Positions 12,387-25,700 of a DNA stretch of 64,000 bases are shown here, one piece after another. The position numbers and the translations under genes were made by a program. The stretch spans positions 372,001 through 436,000 of the forward strand of contig VIIQ02000004.1 of the NCBI GenBank assembly GCA_007449985.2, given 5' to 3'. The stretch is from Desmodesmus armatus. Taxonomy: Eukaryota > Chlorophyta > Chlorophyceae > Sphaeropleales > Scenedesmaceae. Position 1 is the stretch's first letter. Every line of letters starts with the position of its first letter. The notes beneath the pieces are model-generated. The model made no database searches, was not told the origin of the DNA, and was given only the letters and a program-made list of their open reading frames with translations.

Positions 12387-14754
12387 ATGGCTCGCGCTCT
12401 GATGGTGAGCACTTGGTCGCGCCCAATCAAGCTGTGCTACAGCAGATGCCAGCAGTTCGTCAGCGGTGGTCCCCAAATTTTGTGTACTTATTATTGGCAG
12501 CGTTTATGAGGATGCTGCAGTCTCCTGCATGAACTGGCGCGCCTGCTGTTGGGGCAACTGCAGCAAGGCGTATGCAGCCCACACAGACTCGCACAGATAA
12601 ATATAGCTGCAGAAAGCAACATAATAATCGCAGCTCTGCTGCTGCGCAGTAGCACAAGTGCAGTGGTCACGTCTTTTTTGCGATAAGGGGGCGTCGGCGT
12701 GAATGCAGCTGCTAGTACAGGATATCGATGCAGCTTCATAGATGCGCTGTGTGTTTTGCATCACTGCGGTACCGGGGCTACTGGGTTGACGCCTTCTGCT
12801 CTGCTGTTGTGTGCCGCTTGACAGGTTGGCGTTGTGGTCGCGCTGCTGGCAGCACCCTTCTTGGTTGCAGGTAGGCTTCAGATTTATCTTGATTGTCCAT
12901 TGCGCTGCTTGGCACGCCCCAGCACCAGCACTCCCAGCTCCCAGCACCAGCAGTCCCCACCAGCAAGACAGTAGCAAGGACCAGCACCTGGGTGCAAGCT
13001 CAAGTGCATCCAGCCAGCCAGTAGCTCAGCACGGTGACTTGATGGTCTTGAAAAGACGCAGCACCAACTGTCACGCTCACGACTGACACCTTCGCTGCCT
13101 TCTGTCGATGCCTACAGCTGAGGTCCAGGCTGCCCAAGGCCCAATAATGGGCAAGGGCTTCATGGCAGGTGCTGCAGTCATGGGTGCAGCCACGCATGGA
13201 GGCAAGGGTGATGTGAACGTGGACGTGCAGTGCAATGATGTGTGCAATGACGTCTGCACGCCTGTGCCTCAGAAGATCTGCAATGAAGTGCCTTATCAGA
13301 CACAGGTGCGCTACAGTCGGTTGTACTGCATCAGGCAAGGAGCAACTACTGGAAAATTGCACTGCCCAGCAAAGATCAAGCAGGATGCATATGCAGGTGC
13401 TGCATGACCATGGCCCGTCAGGGTCTGCAGGGACCCAGGCTGAGCTGGCACTGGCTATGGAGAGGTCCCTGAACCTCGACCACATTCGTAATCCACGATG
13501 CTGCCAGCCATTGCTGCTAGTGGTTGGATAACAATGCAGAGCTCCATTGTCACACACCCACATGCTGTTGCTGCACCTGCTGCAGGTCTGCAACAAGGTG
13601 GAAGTCCCAAAGACAAAGCAGGTCTGCAACCGCATCTGCACAAAGACCACCACCATGACAGAGCAGATTGCCACAGAGCCAGTGGTGTCCTCAGGCAAGG
13701 GTGGCCATACTGTCATGATGTCATCAGGCAAGGGTCGCAAGATGCTGGGCACAGAGTCAGCAGAGATGCTGCCTCATCTCATGGCAGTTGGCCACATCGC
13801 AGGCAAGGCGATGGTTGCTAAGGCTGCAGGTGCTGTCATCGGCGCCAAGGCCATCACTGGTGCAGCTGCTGTTTCACATGTCGGCATGGCTGCTGCTGCA
13901 CATTCCGGCAAGGGCAAGGGAGCCGTGATGATGCAGGCGCCACAAGAGGATGTGCAGTGCCAAGATGTGAGTGTTTGTTCAAGCAGCCAGCAACTCACCT
14001 AGGCAATGTTGCCACGTGGTCAGAGCCCACAAAGATCGCACTTGCTCATGTTTGCCGTGCTTCTTTGCATGTGGTAGTGCCGGGTCATGGGGTTGAGGGG
14101 TGTCCTTGGCTGGCATTCAGCTATTAGCAGGCTGCACACAAGCTTACCTTGAATGCTGCATCACACTCCGCAGGGTGCATGTCTGGCTGGCCTTGTGACT
14201 GATGTGTGACTCCTGCTGCTGTGCGCGTGTGCTTTGTCTTAACTACAGGTCTGCAATGATGTGCAGTACATGACCTATGACACACAGTGCCAGATGGTCA
14301 CCAACAGCAAGACAAAGTGTGACATCATCATGCAGCAGCAGTGCAACAAGGTGAGCCGCCTCAGGCACATATGCAGAATTGCTTCTTCGCAACTTTGTCA
14401 GCAGCAAACACTGGCTATGAGCTGAAACGGATGTGATAGCACAGCTGGTCCCGCATCTTGCAGTGCAGATTGTCATGCCTTGACTGAAAACCAGCCAGGG
14501 CGCCCAGGCTCTGCGCAGCCAGCCATCCCAATTCAGCAGGATGTTTTGTAAGATTGCAGGGGGGCATATACCTTGATATAGAGAGCCGCCAGGCGTAAGC
14601 ATAGAGTGTCAACATGTGCATGTTGCTGTCTTGCTGTGTGCAGGTCTGCAAGCCCAACTGCCAAAAGATCACAACCACCACAACTGTCACCACCACAGCG
14701 CTAGGCAAGGGCAACCATCAGCCTGTGGCTATGTCTTACGGCAAGGGTCATTAA
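12387..14754 (+). CDS. Secreted Cys-rich, GKG-repeat protein
   Basis: Six exons: 12387-12404 (only 18 nt), 12825-12870, 13118-13305, 13586-13966, 14249-14350 and 14644-14754, giving 281 aa with consistent phases. Exons 1-2 encode a signal peptide (MARALMVGVVVALLAAPFLVAG), so the product is probably secreted or enters the endomembrane system. The mature part alternates small Ala/Gly-rich stretches carrying GKG motifs with Cys modules: CNDVCNDVCTPVPQKIC, VCNKVEVPKTKQVCNRIC, VCNDVQYMTYDTQC and VCKPNCQK. Exons 4, 5 and 6 all start with GTCTGCAA (VCN/VCK) in phase 0, which suggests duplication of an exon module. About 14 Cys could form disulphides. No known domain is recognised. A cell-wall or extracellular role is inference. 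Confidence 0.75.
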
Positions 14755-16438
14755 ACCCAGGCTCAAGCCTCCAGCCTCGGCAGTTTCTTTGCTGCAGCTG
14801 GCTTGTTGTTCAGGGGCGCTTGGACGTTTGCAGCCAGCTGCAGCGATCTGGCGGCATCAGTGGGTGGGTTGTCACTGACAGGTCCACCCCATCATGGCTT
14901 GACAGGTCTTGTAGTGTGCACTTTGTGAGTAAAAGGGCTTCAAAATCCAAACTGTTTTATAAGGACTCTGTGAGTGCTGACAATGCACTCTCCATGCAGC
15001 GGCTGGCCTGCAGTGGCCAGGTCCCTGCAGTTTTTCTGCAAGCGTATGTGTGTTGTGGGGTATAGCGTGCATGTATGTGGTCCCAGGTGGCTGGCTTGGA
15101 TGGCGCAGGCTGCCAGCATGCAGGGCTGAGCATGGCACGTCTGGTTGTCAAGTTGGTTGGGTTGCATTGTTGTTGGCGCTGATAAAGCGTACTATCGAAT
15201 GACAGTGCTGCCCATGGCAGCGCATTCCTCCCAAAATGATGGAGAGCAACACCAACACACCTTGCATAATTTGGAGGAATGTTGGCTTGGTGGTACTGCT
15301 TATGCCTCCCAGAGGCGTGTACAGGTGTGCACTCCGCAGGTGTGATGGCGTGCACTTGTATGTGCAGCGTAGCTGTGAGCAGCCATGTGACTTTGCTTGT
15401 GTGCATGTGCGGCCGCTCCCGAGCACGGCGCGCTCGGCTCCCAAGTTGGCACGCTCAAGTAGCTAGCTGCATGCAGTGGCCCCTAGCGCGTGCAAGCCAG
15501 CTGACCAGCGCAAGAGCTGTGTGCGATTCCAGTGCTCCCGTGGGCCGGCAGTGTTTCTTTCAGCCTCTGTGGGCAGAAAGACAGCAAGCATGAAGTGCTG
15601 TGTCCGCTGCTGCAGCTCCTAGGCTAGGGTTTGGGGTTTTGCCTAAACCCTAACCCTATACCCTAGGCCACGTGCATGATTGCAAGCAAAGCCTTCCCGT
15701 GAAGGCATCCTGCTGACAGGACACAACTTTGTGGATGTGCTACATTGTTTTTGTATTGGCAATACAAGTATGTTGACAATATGCGAGGCAAGCCCCTGCA
15801 AAAGCCTTGCAGTTCTGGTGTGTGGCATGCGGTGTGCGCTCAAGTGCAGTTGAATGGAAGGTGTGTGCTTCAGGCCCGCATTGTGTGGTCAAGGTAGAGA
15901 CAGGCAATGTTGTTTTGGGTCAAGTGCTGATCCACTTCAGTGTAACAACTGTACTATTCAGGACCCATTGCCAGTCAACCTGCAAGAGGTGCCACAGCTG
16001 CCAGTGGGGCAGGGTGTGCACCACATTCTTAATCTTGGGCGGCAGCAGACTCTGCAGTGCAGAGGCCTATACAACACCCACGGCTTGGCAAATCAGGCAA
16101 CACACACGACACACGGATGCCCAGTTTTCTGCATGGCAATGCTGTCCACCTCCTCCCGAACCTCCTCCAAATGCCGTGATTGTACTCCACAGCGCTTGCC
16201 TGTCCTTGTATTGTAAGATTGATTAGATGGGATGCTGTACATTCCATCAGGCTCGCATGCTACACATGTACGCTTGATGCTGACATACACAAATCATTTG
16301 CCTCCACGTATTGTTTATAAGATAGCCAACGATGACTTGCTGCTTTCAGTTCCAGTTACAGAGGTAGCACCTGCAGGTGCGCAGTACAGCAATCGCCAGC
16401 ACAGCTGACGATGCATGCCTATTCTGCCTACTTCTACA
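14755..16438. other. Intergenic region between convergent genes
   Basis: This holds the 3' flanks of the Cys-rich gene (+) and the TMEM186-like gene (-). The only distinctive element is a telomere-like inverted tract at 15619-15668. Short ORFs look random. Confidence 0.5.
15619..15668. repeat. Telomere-like tract in inverted arrangement
   Basis: A G-rich arm (CTAGGGTTTGGGGTTTT) faces a C-rich arm (CCTAAACCCTAACCCTATA), flanked by CTAGG on both sides. This is a near-palindrome of TTTAGGG-type repeats. Confidence 0.7.
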
Positions 16439-19209
16439 TCACACCAGTGGTGGTGTAGCACCCTTCTGCCCCTGCGCAGGCTGCTCCAAGCTGCCCTGCA
16501 CCTGTCCCACACCCTCAGACTGCATAGCTTGCTCCTCTTGCTCAGCATTACTATGCTGCCGATGTTGCACTACCGCCGCCTGCTGCGCTACCGGCGCCTG
16601 CTGCACTACCGCCGCCTGCTGCTGCAGCTTGCCCTGCCAAAACTCCTGCGCAGCAATGACTGGCGGATGGTCCTGCGGGTTGTACTCCCCTTTCAGCATG
16701 GACAGAAACACCTGCAAGGCAGCAAACATCAGCAGGCATCACAGTGAAGGAGTGAACAGCAGCATAGCAAGGCTGCGCTGTTCACCGCATGCGATGGCAT
16801 CTGCGCATGCATTCACTGCTCCAGCTACTTGCTGTTATGATCGTAAGCTCGCAGACAACAGGCTGTACCGTGTACAGTGCAAGCCTTATGCTGTCCCGGG
16901 GGCCCTTGAAGCCAGGGCTGTATGCACATACGCCAATGAGCCTCAGGCAGGCTAACAATGCTTGACAAGCAGCCGCAGCATTCGTAGCATGTGGGCCACA
17001 CCACTGGCCCATATGACACGCTCAGATTTCAATGCGTTATGGGCCTTAGCACGCTTGGTAGGAGTGCTCGACTAGCCGCCTTACCTGTGGCTCCAGGAGC
17101 TTGCCCGCATGTATACTCACGTAATACTGCCTGTCACCCTCGACTGCACGGCACAGCACAGCACAGCACAACACAGCAACAACAGCAGCAGTTGTTGACA
17201 CATACACATGCATGTGTGACATGGTAAGGAAATCATGGTTGGGTGTTCTGCATTGTCTAGGAAATCATGGTTGGGTGATCTGCATTGTCTAGCAATAGCG
17301 CAAACTACGTAAGCTTTCTACCTCAGCACTGCCAGTTACCTCCACACGCTACACTGTCTGCATGAAATAGCTGAACAGCACAACGCAGCACAGAACATTC
17401 CAGCACACACAGCTTTCTTCCAGCGTCAGATGTGGGGCGGTGTGAGGCATCAAACAGCTTACCCTATATGCCGGTTTACCATCAAGTGCCTTACTGCCCA
17501 CCTAGTGTAACCTGGCCAAATCCAACACACCTGTGACTGGGAACATGATTTGGCTGGCCAGCCTCTCCATCTCTTTCTTGCGGATGCCCTTGAAGGGAGG
17601 CTTCATGGCTTCCACAGGCACTACAACATCCTGTTGTGATGCAACACACATGGCAAACATGGCACACAGCGTCCACTGTTGCAGATTGCTATGTGGGGCA
17701 TAGTCTATGACAAGCAATGTCTGTGACGCAGGCTCCCTGAGTAGGGTACGCTGTGATCACGATCAGCAAGCTTATCACGTTCCTGATAGCAGTACATTGC
17801 TTCCTTCCATGAAAAAACGAGGGCAACAATGCTCCTTTTGAAAACTTGAAGCCAAACACTTGTTGCACCCAACCGTCAGCCTCCCTGCTGCCTCAAGGGG
17901 GCACTGTAGAGAGAGAGGGCCGCACATGACACAGACAAGGCTGCCGCAACTGTGAGCATCTGCAGTTGTATAGTGATGGCGCCCACAAGCAGGAACTATC
18001 ATGAAGAAGGACGGACGGCACAGCAAAACGTGCAATCCGACAGGGTACCAACACCACAACAGATGATCCGTCCAAGCTGATACTTGGCGTACTGACAACA
18101 GCACAACCAACAACGCCTTCCTCACCTCTCTGTTGCCCCAAAAGTCAAGAACTGAGAAGCGCACACGCTGTGCGTCAGGCATCAACAGGGACATCTCCCC
18201 CACATAGCGCCTGCTGTAGTACCACAGGCAGCAGGACGCTGCCACCATGCCGCCTGCAAGGGAGGTCAGGGCAAAGAGGTCCAGGAAGCTGACCTCTTCC
18301 TGCAGCACACAAGGGGAGGTACGGAGGTACAACACAGTGCAGTACAGTACAGTACATGTGTACACCAGGCCGGCACAAGCTATGCACCTGCTTGGCCTGG
18401 TCCCAGCATGAGGTGGCTGCTCCATAGTACCAAGATCCCGCAGCATAAATCAGCCGGGCAATTTTGAAACACCCCTGAATGACACTCTGATTCTTCTGCA
18501 TGCGAGAGCTTCTTACCAGGGCCAGACTTCCCAGCAGTAGCCCAATGCTGCCTCCTCCTATCAGCTGGAACACTTTGGCTCGCACCTGCACAGGGCCACA
18601 GCAGTGTGCATTGCCAAGGGTCAGTAACATGCAGAACTTGCTAACATTCCTGCAGGCGGGTCTCAAGCAAGCTGCTTGGAAAGACCCTGTTGCAGCTTGC
18701 AGTGCAGTCACTGAGTGCTGGCAAGTGTCCCTGCTGGCATGAAAGCCAGTAGCATGGTGTATGCTGATTGTTGTGACCCACCAGAAACCTGACAGGTAGG
18801 ATCCAGTTGCCCGTGTATAGCTTCAACACTGCCATGCTGCGCTGTTGTGGCTGTGGTTGCTGCCCTGACTGCTGCTGCGGATGGTGCTGCTGCGGTAACT
18901 GCGAGCTGAAGTAATGCTGCTGCTGCACGGGCCACAATCTACTGAAATGCTGCTGGGTCTCAGCATCATCACCAACATGCTGGCTGGCATGCTGCTGTTG
19001 CCAGGCATACGGCTGCAACACACCCAAGGAGCCTGGAGGAGGGGCGGTGGCAACACAGGGTAGGGGTGAGAGACATGGCAAGGAGAAGCCAGGCATGTGT
19101 TCAAAGATCTGCAAATGCTCATATGAATGCCAGGTTGCTTATCATAGGTGACCAGAGCGCCTCGATCTTTACCTGTCCAGCGTCTGCACGTCTGTGCCAG
19201 CCTCAACAT
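16439..19209 (-). CDS. TMEM186-like mitochondrial inner-membrane protein
   Basis: Seven exons on the minus strand: 19173-19209, 18782-19032, 18388-18585, 18126-18299, 17531-17630, 17121-17143 (23 nt) and 16439-16711, giving 351 aa in phase. The N-terminus MLRLAQTCRRWTG looks like a mitochondrial presequence and is followed by a Gln-rich stretch. KLYTGNWILPVRF precedes two hydrophobic segments (about residues 101-120 and 167-188). After these come YYSRRYVGE, VRFSVLDFWGNRE and VPVEAMKPPFKG, a layout I associate with TMEM186, a factor of the mitochondrial complex I assembly (MCIA) group. The C-terminus is Gln/Ala rich. The 23-nt exon is needed to restore frame into VFLSMLKGEYNPQ. It is divergent from the ARF-GEF gene. 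TMEM70/TMEM223-like proteins are the main alternatives. Confidence 0.7.
17226..17292. repeat. Direct repeat, two copies of about 34 bp
   Basis: GGAAATCATGGTTGGGTG, followed by a short shared tail ending CATTGTCTAG, occurs twice in tandem with one change. It lies in the intron just upstream of the last TMEM186-like exon. Confidence 0.85.
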
Positions 19210-19754
19210 CACTGCTGACCAGCGAAAGTGATCTAGAGGTTGTGGATGATTTAAAGCAGCTGAGTGAGGACTTTCAGGGCAGGGGAAGCAGTGGAACACT
19301 TGAAGTACCCTAGATCACGCCCTTGGAACAGTTGTTGGTTGAGCACAGCGATCAGCAATATCTGCGTAATCCTTGCTGACGTTCAACAGCCGCATAGAGA
19401 GTCTGTAGCATCTGCTCTTGCTGTGTGTGCACAACACATCAACATTGAGCATCCGTTCCTCAAGCACACAACCAACCAGTGGTGAGCTGTTACAGCTTGT
19501 TGAACTCTGAATATGTGAGGTGTATCTCAGAAGGTGCAGCAGCTGCAATCACAGAGTCCTCTGTACCTGCGGCAGTATTGGCAGTTCCCCCCGCCACCGC
19601 GCAATCAGCAAACACCATGTGGGCTCCTGCATGCTGTGTAATGCAGGGTATGACTTGATGGCAGCCCCAGGCTAGCCTCTAGGGGCGTTTTCTGGTGCAC
19701 GCACTCAGCAGCTGCAGCATCAAGTGATCAGCTGCAGTTGCGGCAGCGTCAGGC
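19210..19754. promoter_or_regulatory. Divergent promoter region, TMEM186-like (-) / ARF-GEF (+)
   Basis: A 545 bp spacer between two divergent start codons. No obvious TATA box and no coding region are seen. Confidence 0.4.
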
Positions 19755-22700
19755 ATGGGGGATGATGGAGACTTTGCTGCTGGCAGTGGCAGCTTCTCAG
19801 CACACTCCTCTCGTGACAAAGCCTTCGAGATATTCGTGAAGCGTACCATCACCAGCATACAGAAGGAGGCATGGGGGCGCAGCAAGGAAGTGAAGGAGAT
19901 TCGGGAGGCCTGCCAGGCCTTCCTGAACTCTCTGGATCAGACAGGTGCGACCAGCGTAGCTGCTGCTGTACAGCCCTGCTTCACATGTCGAGTGGGATTG
20001 GCACTCAACTGCCAACAGGGGTTGTTCATCCCTTGATGCCTCCGACTGAGCGCACTTGTGCAAACTGGAGCACTTGTGCAAACTGTATGTATGCGCAACT
20101 GTGTTCCAATCGGGTGGCATCATCACATGGTTAGGCTCGTCAGCAGGAGTGACACACAGTAGTGTCATTGATGCCGCACTGTTTGGCGCCTTGCTGCATG
20201 CGCGTTGCTGCTGCAGGGTGCACAGAGGAGACACTCAAGCAGGTCCTATACCCGCTGCAGCTGGCATGCGCAAGCAATATGCAGGTGCGGGGGCAGGAGG
20301 TCCGCAGGTGCAGCACAAGATTAAGCATGTGCAGGTGCATGCTTTGACCCGGGAGGGGGGGGCAAGTGTGAATGCGCCTGCAGCCTGACGCATCTGTGAC
20401 TGCTTGTTGATGACAGGCAACGGCGGCAGCCCAGTTCTTGCAGTTGTGATGGGGTTCCTGGCAAAATGCATAGGCCTGCAGTTGCAGTTGCAGTTGCAGA
20501 CCGGCGCCAGCATTTACAGAAACCCGCTGTGGCTGTATGCCACCTACACTTCTGCCTGCTTGATGCTCAGCTTGATGCTTGTCTCTGGTTGGGTGTCACT
20601 CAGCCCTGCCCAAGCCTTCAGTGAACTATGAGCACTTGTCCTCCTCACCTTCTAGGAGCATGTGCATGCAGCCCAGCATGCCGATCATGCAGTGTGTCCA
20701 TGCTGTGAGTCAGCGGCAGGCCATGCTGCATCCACGCTATGTTTTGTGTGCCCATGCTCTATGTTGTGCCCTGCTGTGCTGGCATGTCCTGCAGAAAGTG
20801 GTGGAGCTTGCGCTGGCATGCCTGCACAAGCTGGTGGCACATGCCTGGCTGCATGGGGAGAGCACAGCAGCAGGCACCATGGACATTCTCAGCGCACATG
20901 GCAGCCTCGATGACGATGACACTGTTGCAAATGTCATCAAGATGGTCATCAAGTGTGGAGAGACCACAAATGAGGCCCTGCAGCTGGCGGTTGTGCGAGC
21001 GCTGCTGACTTTCACTACTGCTGGTGGGTGGGGGTGGGGGTGGGTGGCGAGTGGGGGTTTCGCACTGTTTTCTGCGGTGCGAATGTGATTGAGGGGCACT
21101 GCACATGCGTGCACTAAGCACGGCGCGTGCTGCATGGCGGAGCAGCTGTGCTGCATGCATGGGTTTGGGGATGTGCTGAGTGGGGTGAGAAGCAGGATGA
21201 GGCAGATGAGGGGATGAGGCAGGAAGCGAGCTATCACTCTTGCTACTTGCAGCACCACCTTTGCTTGAACATTGCACAAACAACACGACATAGCATTGGC
21301 TGCAGGTTGAGGCAAAGTGTTTGATTTGCGTGCGTCCTGCTGGTTCCATGCTGCCTGCAGAGCACTTTATCGCACACGGCGAGTGCCTCCTCTCCGCCGT
21401 TCGCGCTGTCTTCAACCTCGCGCTGGGCGCCGAGAACCCAGTCAACAAGCGCACCGCCAGCAACGCACTGCTGCAGATGCTCAACACCATCTGCAAGCGC
21501 GTCACACAGATACAGCCACGGCTCACTGGCGGCAGCAGCGAGTGCAGCAGCAGGACTGTGTCAGAAGCCCTGGACATTTACTACAACGTTCCTGGAGCAG
21601 GCTTTCACAGCCACAACAGCCCGCACAGCGCAAAGGGCTCAGGCACCCAGCTTGACCACATGGCGGGGGTTGTGTCGCCGCAGGTGCCGCCCGCAGGCAT
21701 GCAGGGGCAGCTGCAGTATCAGCTGTCGGATGCCGGGGGCCCAGCTGTGTACAACCCGGACGCCTTGACAGCAGCTGCAGGTGATTGGATTGTGTGCGAG
21801 GTTAATCGTTGAAGAGGCGTCTCCACTCAATTTTGGGCAACGTAATGGCTTTGTCAAGCTCGTGGGCGTGTGTCTTCTTTTGCGTATCAGTATCTCTGTG
21901 AAATTTATTGACTGGCATCGATTGGCTGAAGTTGCGACACACGTGTGTGCATGCAGGTGATGCAGACTTGCCCGTCAGTGTGGGTGCCAGTAATGGGGGC
22001 CGCGTCAGCAGCAGCAGCACAGCCAGCACTGCGGCAGCAGCGGCGGCAGTTGCAAGGGCGGCACAGCTGGCAGAGCTTGCAGAGAACAAAGACCTACAGG
22101 TGGGGGGCTTGGGGCTCATCTGGTTGATGATGGGTGTGGGACAGGTCATGTATGCCTGTCCAGCTGGTGATGCGTGTGGGACATGTCTCGTATGCGTGTC
22201 CGAGTGGTGCCAGCAGGCAGGGTGTTCCCAGCTGTGTGGGCACGTGCCTGCATTGCGTCGTGAGCCCTGCTTGGTGTGGTATGAGTTTGGTCAGACACTG
22301 AAGTAATGGCGTGTTCTCAATGGCAAACGCTTCGAATCTTTGCATTGTGCCAGATGTGTGCATGCTGTGGCCTCGGAAAGGCATGCCCTGGTGGGTAGAA
22401 GGGTGGTGCTGTGTCCCAGTCCACTGGCCATGGCTGGTGGGGCGCAAGAACCGGGCACTCTCTGCTATTGGGCCATCGTTGCTGTCGGCATAGGCATGTG
22501 CCATTTTGCAAGTCCAAGATATAAAATCTGCTTCGACGGATGCCTAAAAAGGAGCATGTGTGGTGCACTGCTGCAGGGTCTTGAGGCGGCACTCGAAGCC
22601 GCAGCAGCAGCTGCTGAGGAGGCAGACGACGGCGAGGATGAGGAGACAGCAGAGTTGCGCACGTCAGCCACAGCAGCAGTGGTCTCAGCAGGCCTTCAGT

Positions 22701-25700
22701 CCCTCAGCGCATCGGCAGCATCTGGCAGCTCAAGCGCCGGGGGAGCTCCTCCAGCAGCAGACGGCTCTGCAGGCGGTGCAGGTGTCAACGGCACGTCAGC
22801 ACAGCCACCGGCAGCAGTAGTGTCAGCACAGCACCTGCAGGCGCAGTTGAGTGTCGGGCCGGTCCCAGGAGGCTCCCTGCACTCTCAATCTTCCTGGCAT
22901 CAGCAGCCGTATCACCATGGGCGTGTGTCGGGCGCGCACTCGTACGCAGGGCGGCCTGGCAGGCACGCGCACAGGCTGACGACGCAGGAGAAGGATGTGC
23001 TGCTTGTGCTGACGGCGTTCTGCAAGCTTGCCTCACGGGAGGTTCCTGGCGGCACTGCCAGCAGTGACAGTGTGCTGGCGCAAGGCAAGCTGTTGGCTAT
23101 GGAGATGCTGGCCAAGGTGTGTGTCCTGCAGAAGGGGTTGTTCATAAGACTCAAACGGTCCCTGTACTTGGGTGGTTGCAATGGCAGCCTGCTGTTGAGA
23201 TTGCCGGGTGGTATCAGGTCGGCTGCGGAGTGGTGACCCCAGCACCGCCGATCAGTGTCAGCACTATGTTTTAGAAAGGGTAGCAAGCCCTGTGCGCAGT
23301 TGTTTTGGTGGTGTGCTCGTAGCTGCATTGCCAGAGTGTGTCGCAGAAGACAGGCATGGCGTTGGCACCGTTTCTACTTGGAGGCATCATCCACAGCTCT
23401 GCAGGCTGCCCCACCTGCAAATAGCTACCAAGGCAGTGCCTTTCTTGCCTTGCTGCATGGGGCTTTGTGTGCTGCAGGTGCTGTCAAACCCCATGCACAA
23501 CTGGGACCACGTCCCAGAGACCTTCTGCAGGCAGCTGCGGCAGCCGCTGTGCATGGCGCTGCTGCGCAACTGTGCCACGCCAGATGCTGCAGCTTACGGC
23601 CTAGCACTGAAGCTGCTGATGGCCATCCTAAACCTGCCCAGGTACATGGACAAATAGGGCACGGCCGGGGCGCAGGCTGCCAGCTTGGTGCATGTTTCAA
23701 GTGTCCAGGACCGTCTGGACCTGGCCATGTGCGCATATCTTGCGTATTTGCTGGACTAGTTGCAGAGACAGCATTTGAACGAAGTGTGTGTTTGCTGCGC
23801 TGGACGGCATGCAGGATCCGGCTGGGTCTCAGGGCAGAGCTGGGGGCGTTCTACCCCTTGCTGGTGCTCCGCTACCTGGAGCAGCTGCAGGCCTACCTTG
23901 CCTCCACATCAGCAGCAGCCCAGCAACAACAGCAGCAGCAGGTGCAGCCGCCGGACCCAGGCAATGTGTCAGCGGCGCTGTCTGCGCTGCATTTGCTGCT
24001 GGCTGACCCGCAGCTGCTGGTGGATTTGTATGTCAACTTTGACTGCGACCTACAGGCTGCTAACCTGTTTGAGCGGACTGTGCAGGTGGGTGGGTGGGTG
24101 GGTGCAGGCTCCCCTAGGTTTGCACAGGCACTGGTTGTGGTAACCTTATCTAACACAGCTTGTGAGCCCGCAGCTGTCATGATCGGTTGGCAGCATTGCA
24201 AAACATGCTGTGATTCTCAGCACAGGGGGCTCCTCAGCCGGGACCATGCAGTCGTGACAGCTGTGCATGCTGAGCCTTGCTGGTGCTGGGCAGGGGTGCG
24301 GCCCATATGCCTATGCCATGCTTCCCACTAGTATGCTCAGCACCTATCTGCTGATGCTCCGTCACGTGCACTGCTGCCAACAGAGTCTGTGTGTGACTGC
24401 CGTACTGTTCTTTTGTTCAGGTACTGAGTGGGCTAGCAGGTATAAGTGACAGCGAGCTGGAGGCAGGGCGGGGAGACAAGCGTTCTCAGGAGGCCTTGGC
24501 TGGCTATGTTGCTGTCCGGAAAGAGGCCCTGAGCTGCTGTCTTCAGGTAACTTTGCCGAGCGTTGCACACCGAAGTACTTGGTACCGGGGTTTTGCTGTC
24601 TGGCTGCTGTGGGCATGTTGTGCACATGGGCGCTAGCATTCTGCCACACTTGTTTTTGAGCGTGCAGCCTGCCTGCGGTCTGGAGGCTTACAGATTCAGC
24701 GACGATCTAGCAGCAGCACTCAGCATTTGATACAGAGCCTTGTGCTCTTCCTACTGCTTTTGCGCTGCAATGTCCATGTACTATGCAAGAGGGCGCAGAG
24801 GCTGGGTCTTACAGAGCAGGGTGATATCATATCGCATTGCTTGTATGCATGAGCTAGGGGCTGACATGTGTGCTGTCCTTGTGATCTGCTGCCATTGTGC
24901 AGGTGATAACGGCCCTGGAAAGCTGGGCCAAACCCATCAAGGATGCTGCTCTGAGGGCTATTGAGAGCAACCAAGCCACACCAGGTGGTTCCCAGGTGTG
25001 TAAAAGGAACTGACTCTGGCGGTGACCTTGCATCCGCGTGCATTGACTGCATGGCAGGGTGTGGGCTCTCCCAGACATGGCTTGTGCTTGGTAGTTTGGC
25101 TCATCAGGCACCAGATGGTGATACCTGGAGTCACATCAGCAAGCAAAAACACGATATACCAACCACAGCAGCAGCGGGCTTTGACACCGTGCTTGCCCCA
25201 TCCTCACCCCTTTTATCGTGTTGAGCTGCAGGGCGGCAGTGGGCTAGGCTTCCTGCAGCGTGACAGCGTCAGCAGCCTCACCCAATGCCTAGTTACCAAT
25301 CGCACCCACATCCCTAGGCGTCACTACTTCCTGACCCACCCACCACCTCTCCATCATGTCGTTGCTTTCAACTCACCCATGTTGTCTTGTTCAAGTGCAG
25401 GGTGGCAGCGGACTAGGCTTCCCTGCAGCATGACAGCGCCAGCAGCCTGACCCATCGCGTTGCACCCCGCTGCAGCACGACCACATCCTCATGTCACGCC
25501 TCCTCACCCATGTTGTCTTCTCCAACTGCAGGGCAGCAGCGGGCTAGGGTTCCTGCAGCGTGACAGCGCCACCAGCCTGACCCCAGGTGGTGGCTCTCCC
25601 AGGCCACCCAATGCACATCATTTCAATGCACCCACCACTGTTTGACACTGTGTTTCGCCCCCACCTTCACCCATGTCGTCGTTTGCCACTGCAGGGCGGC

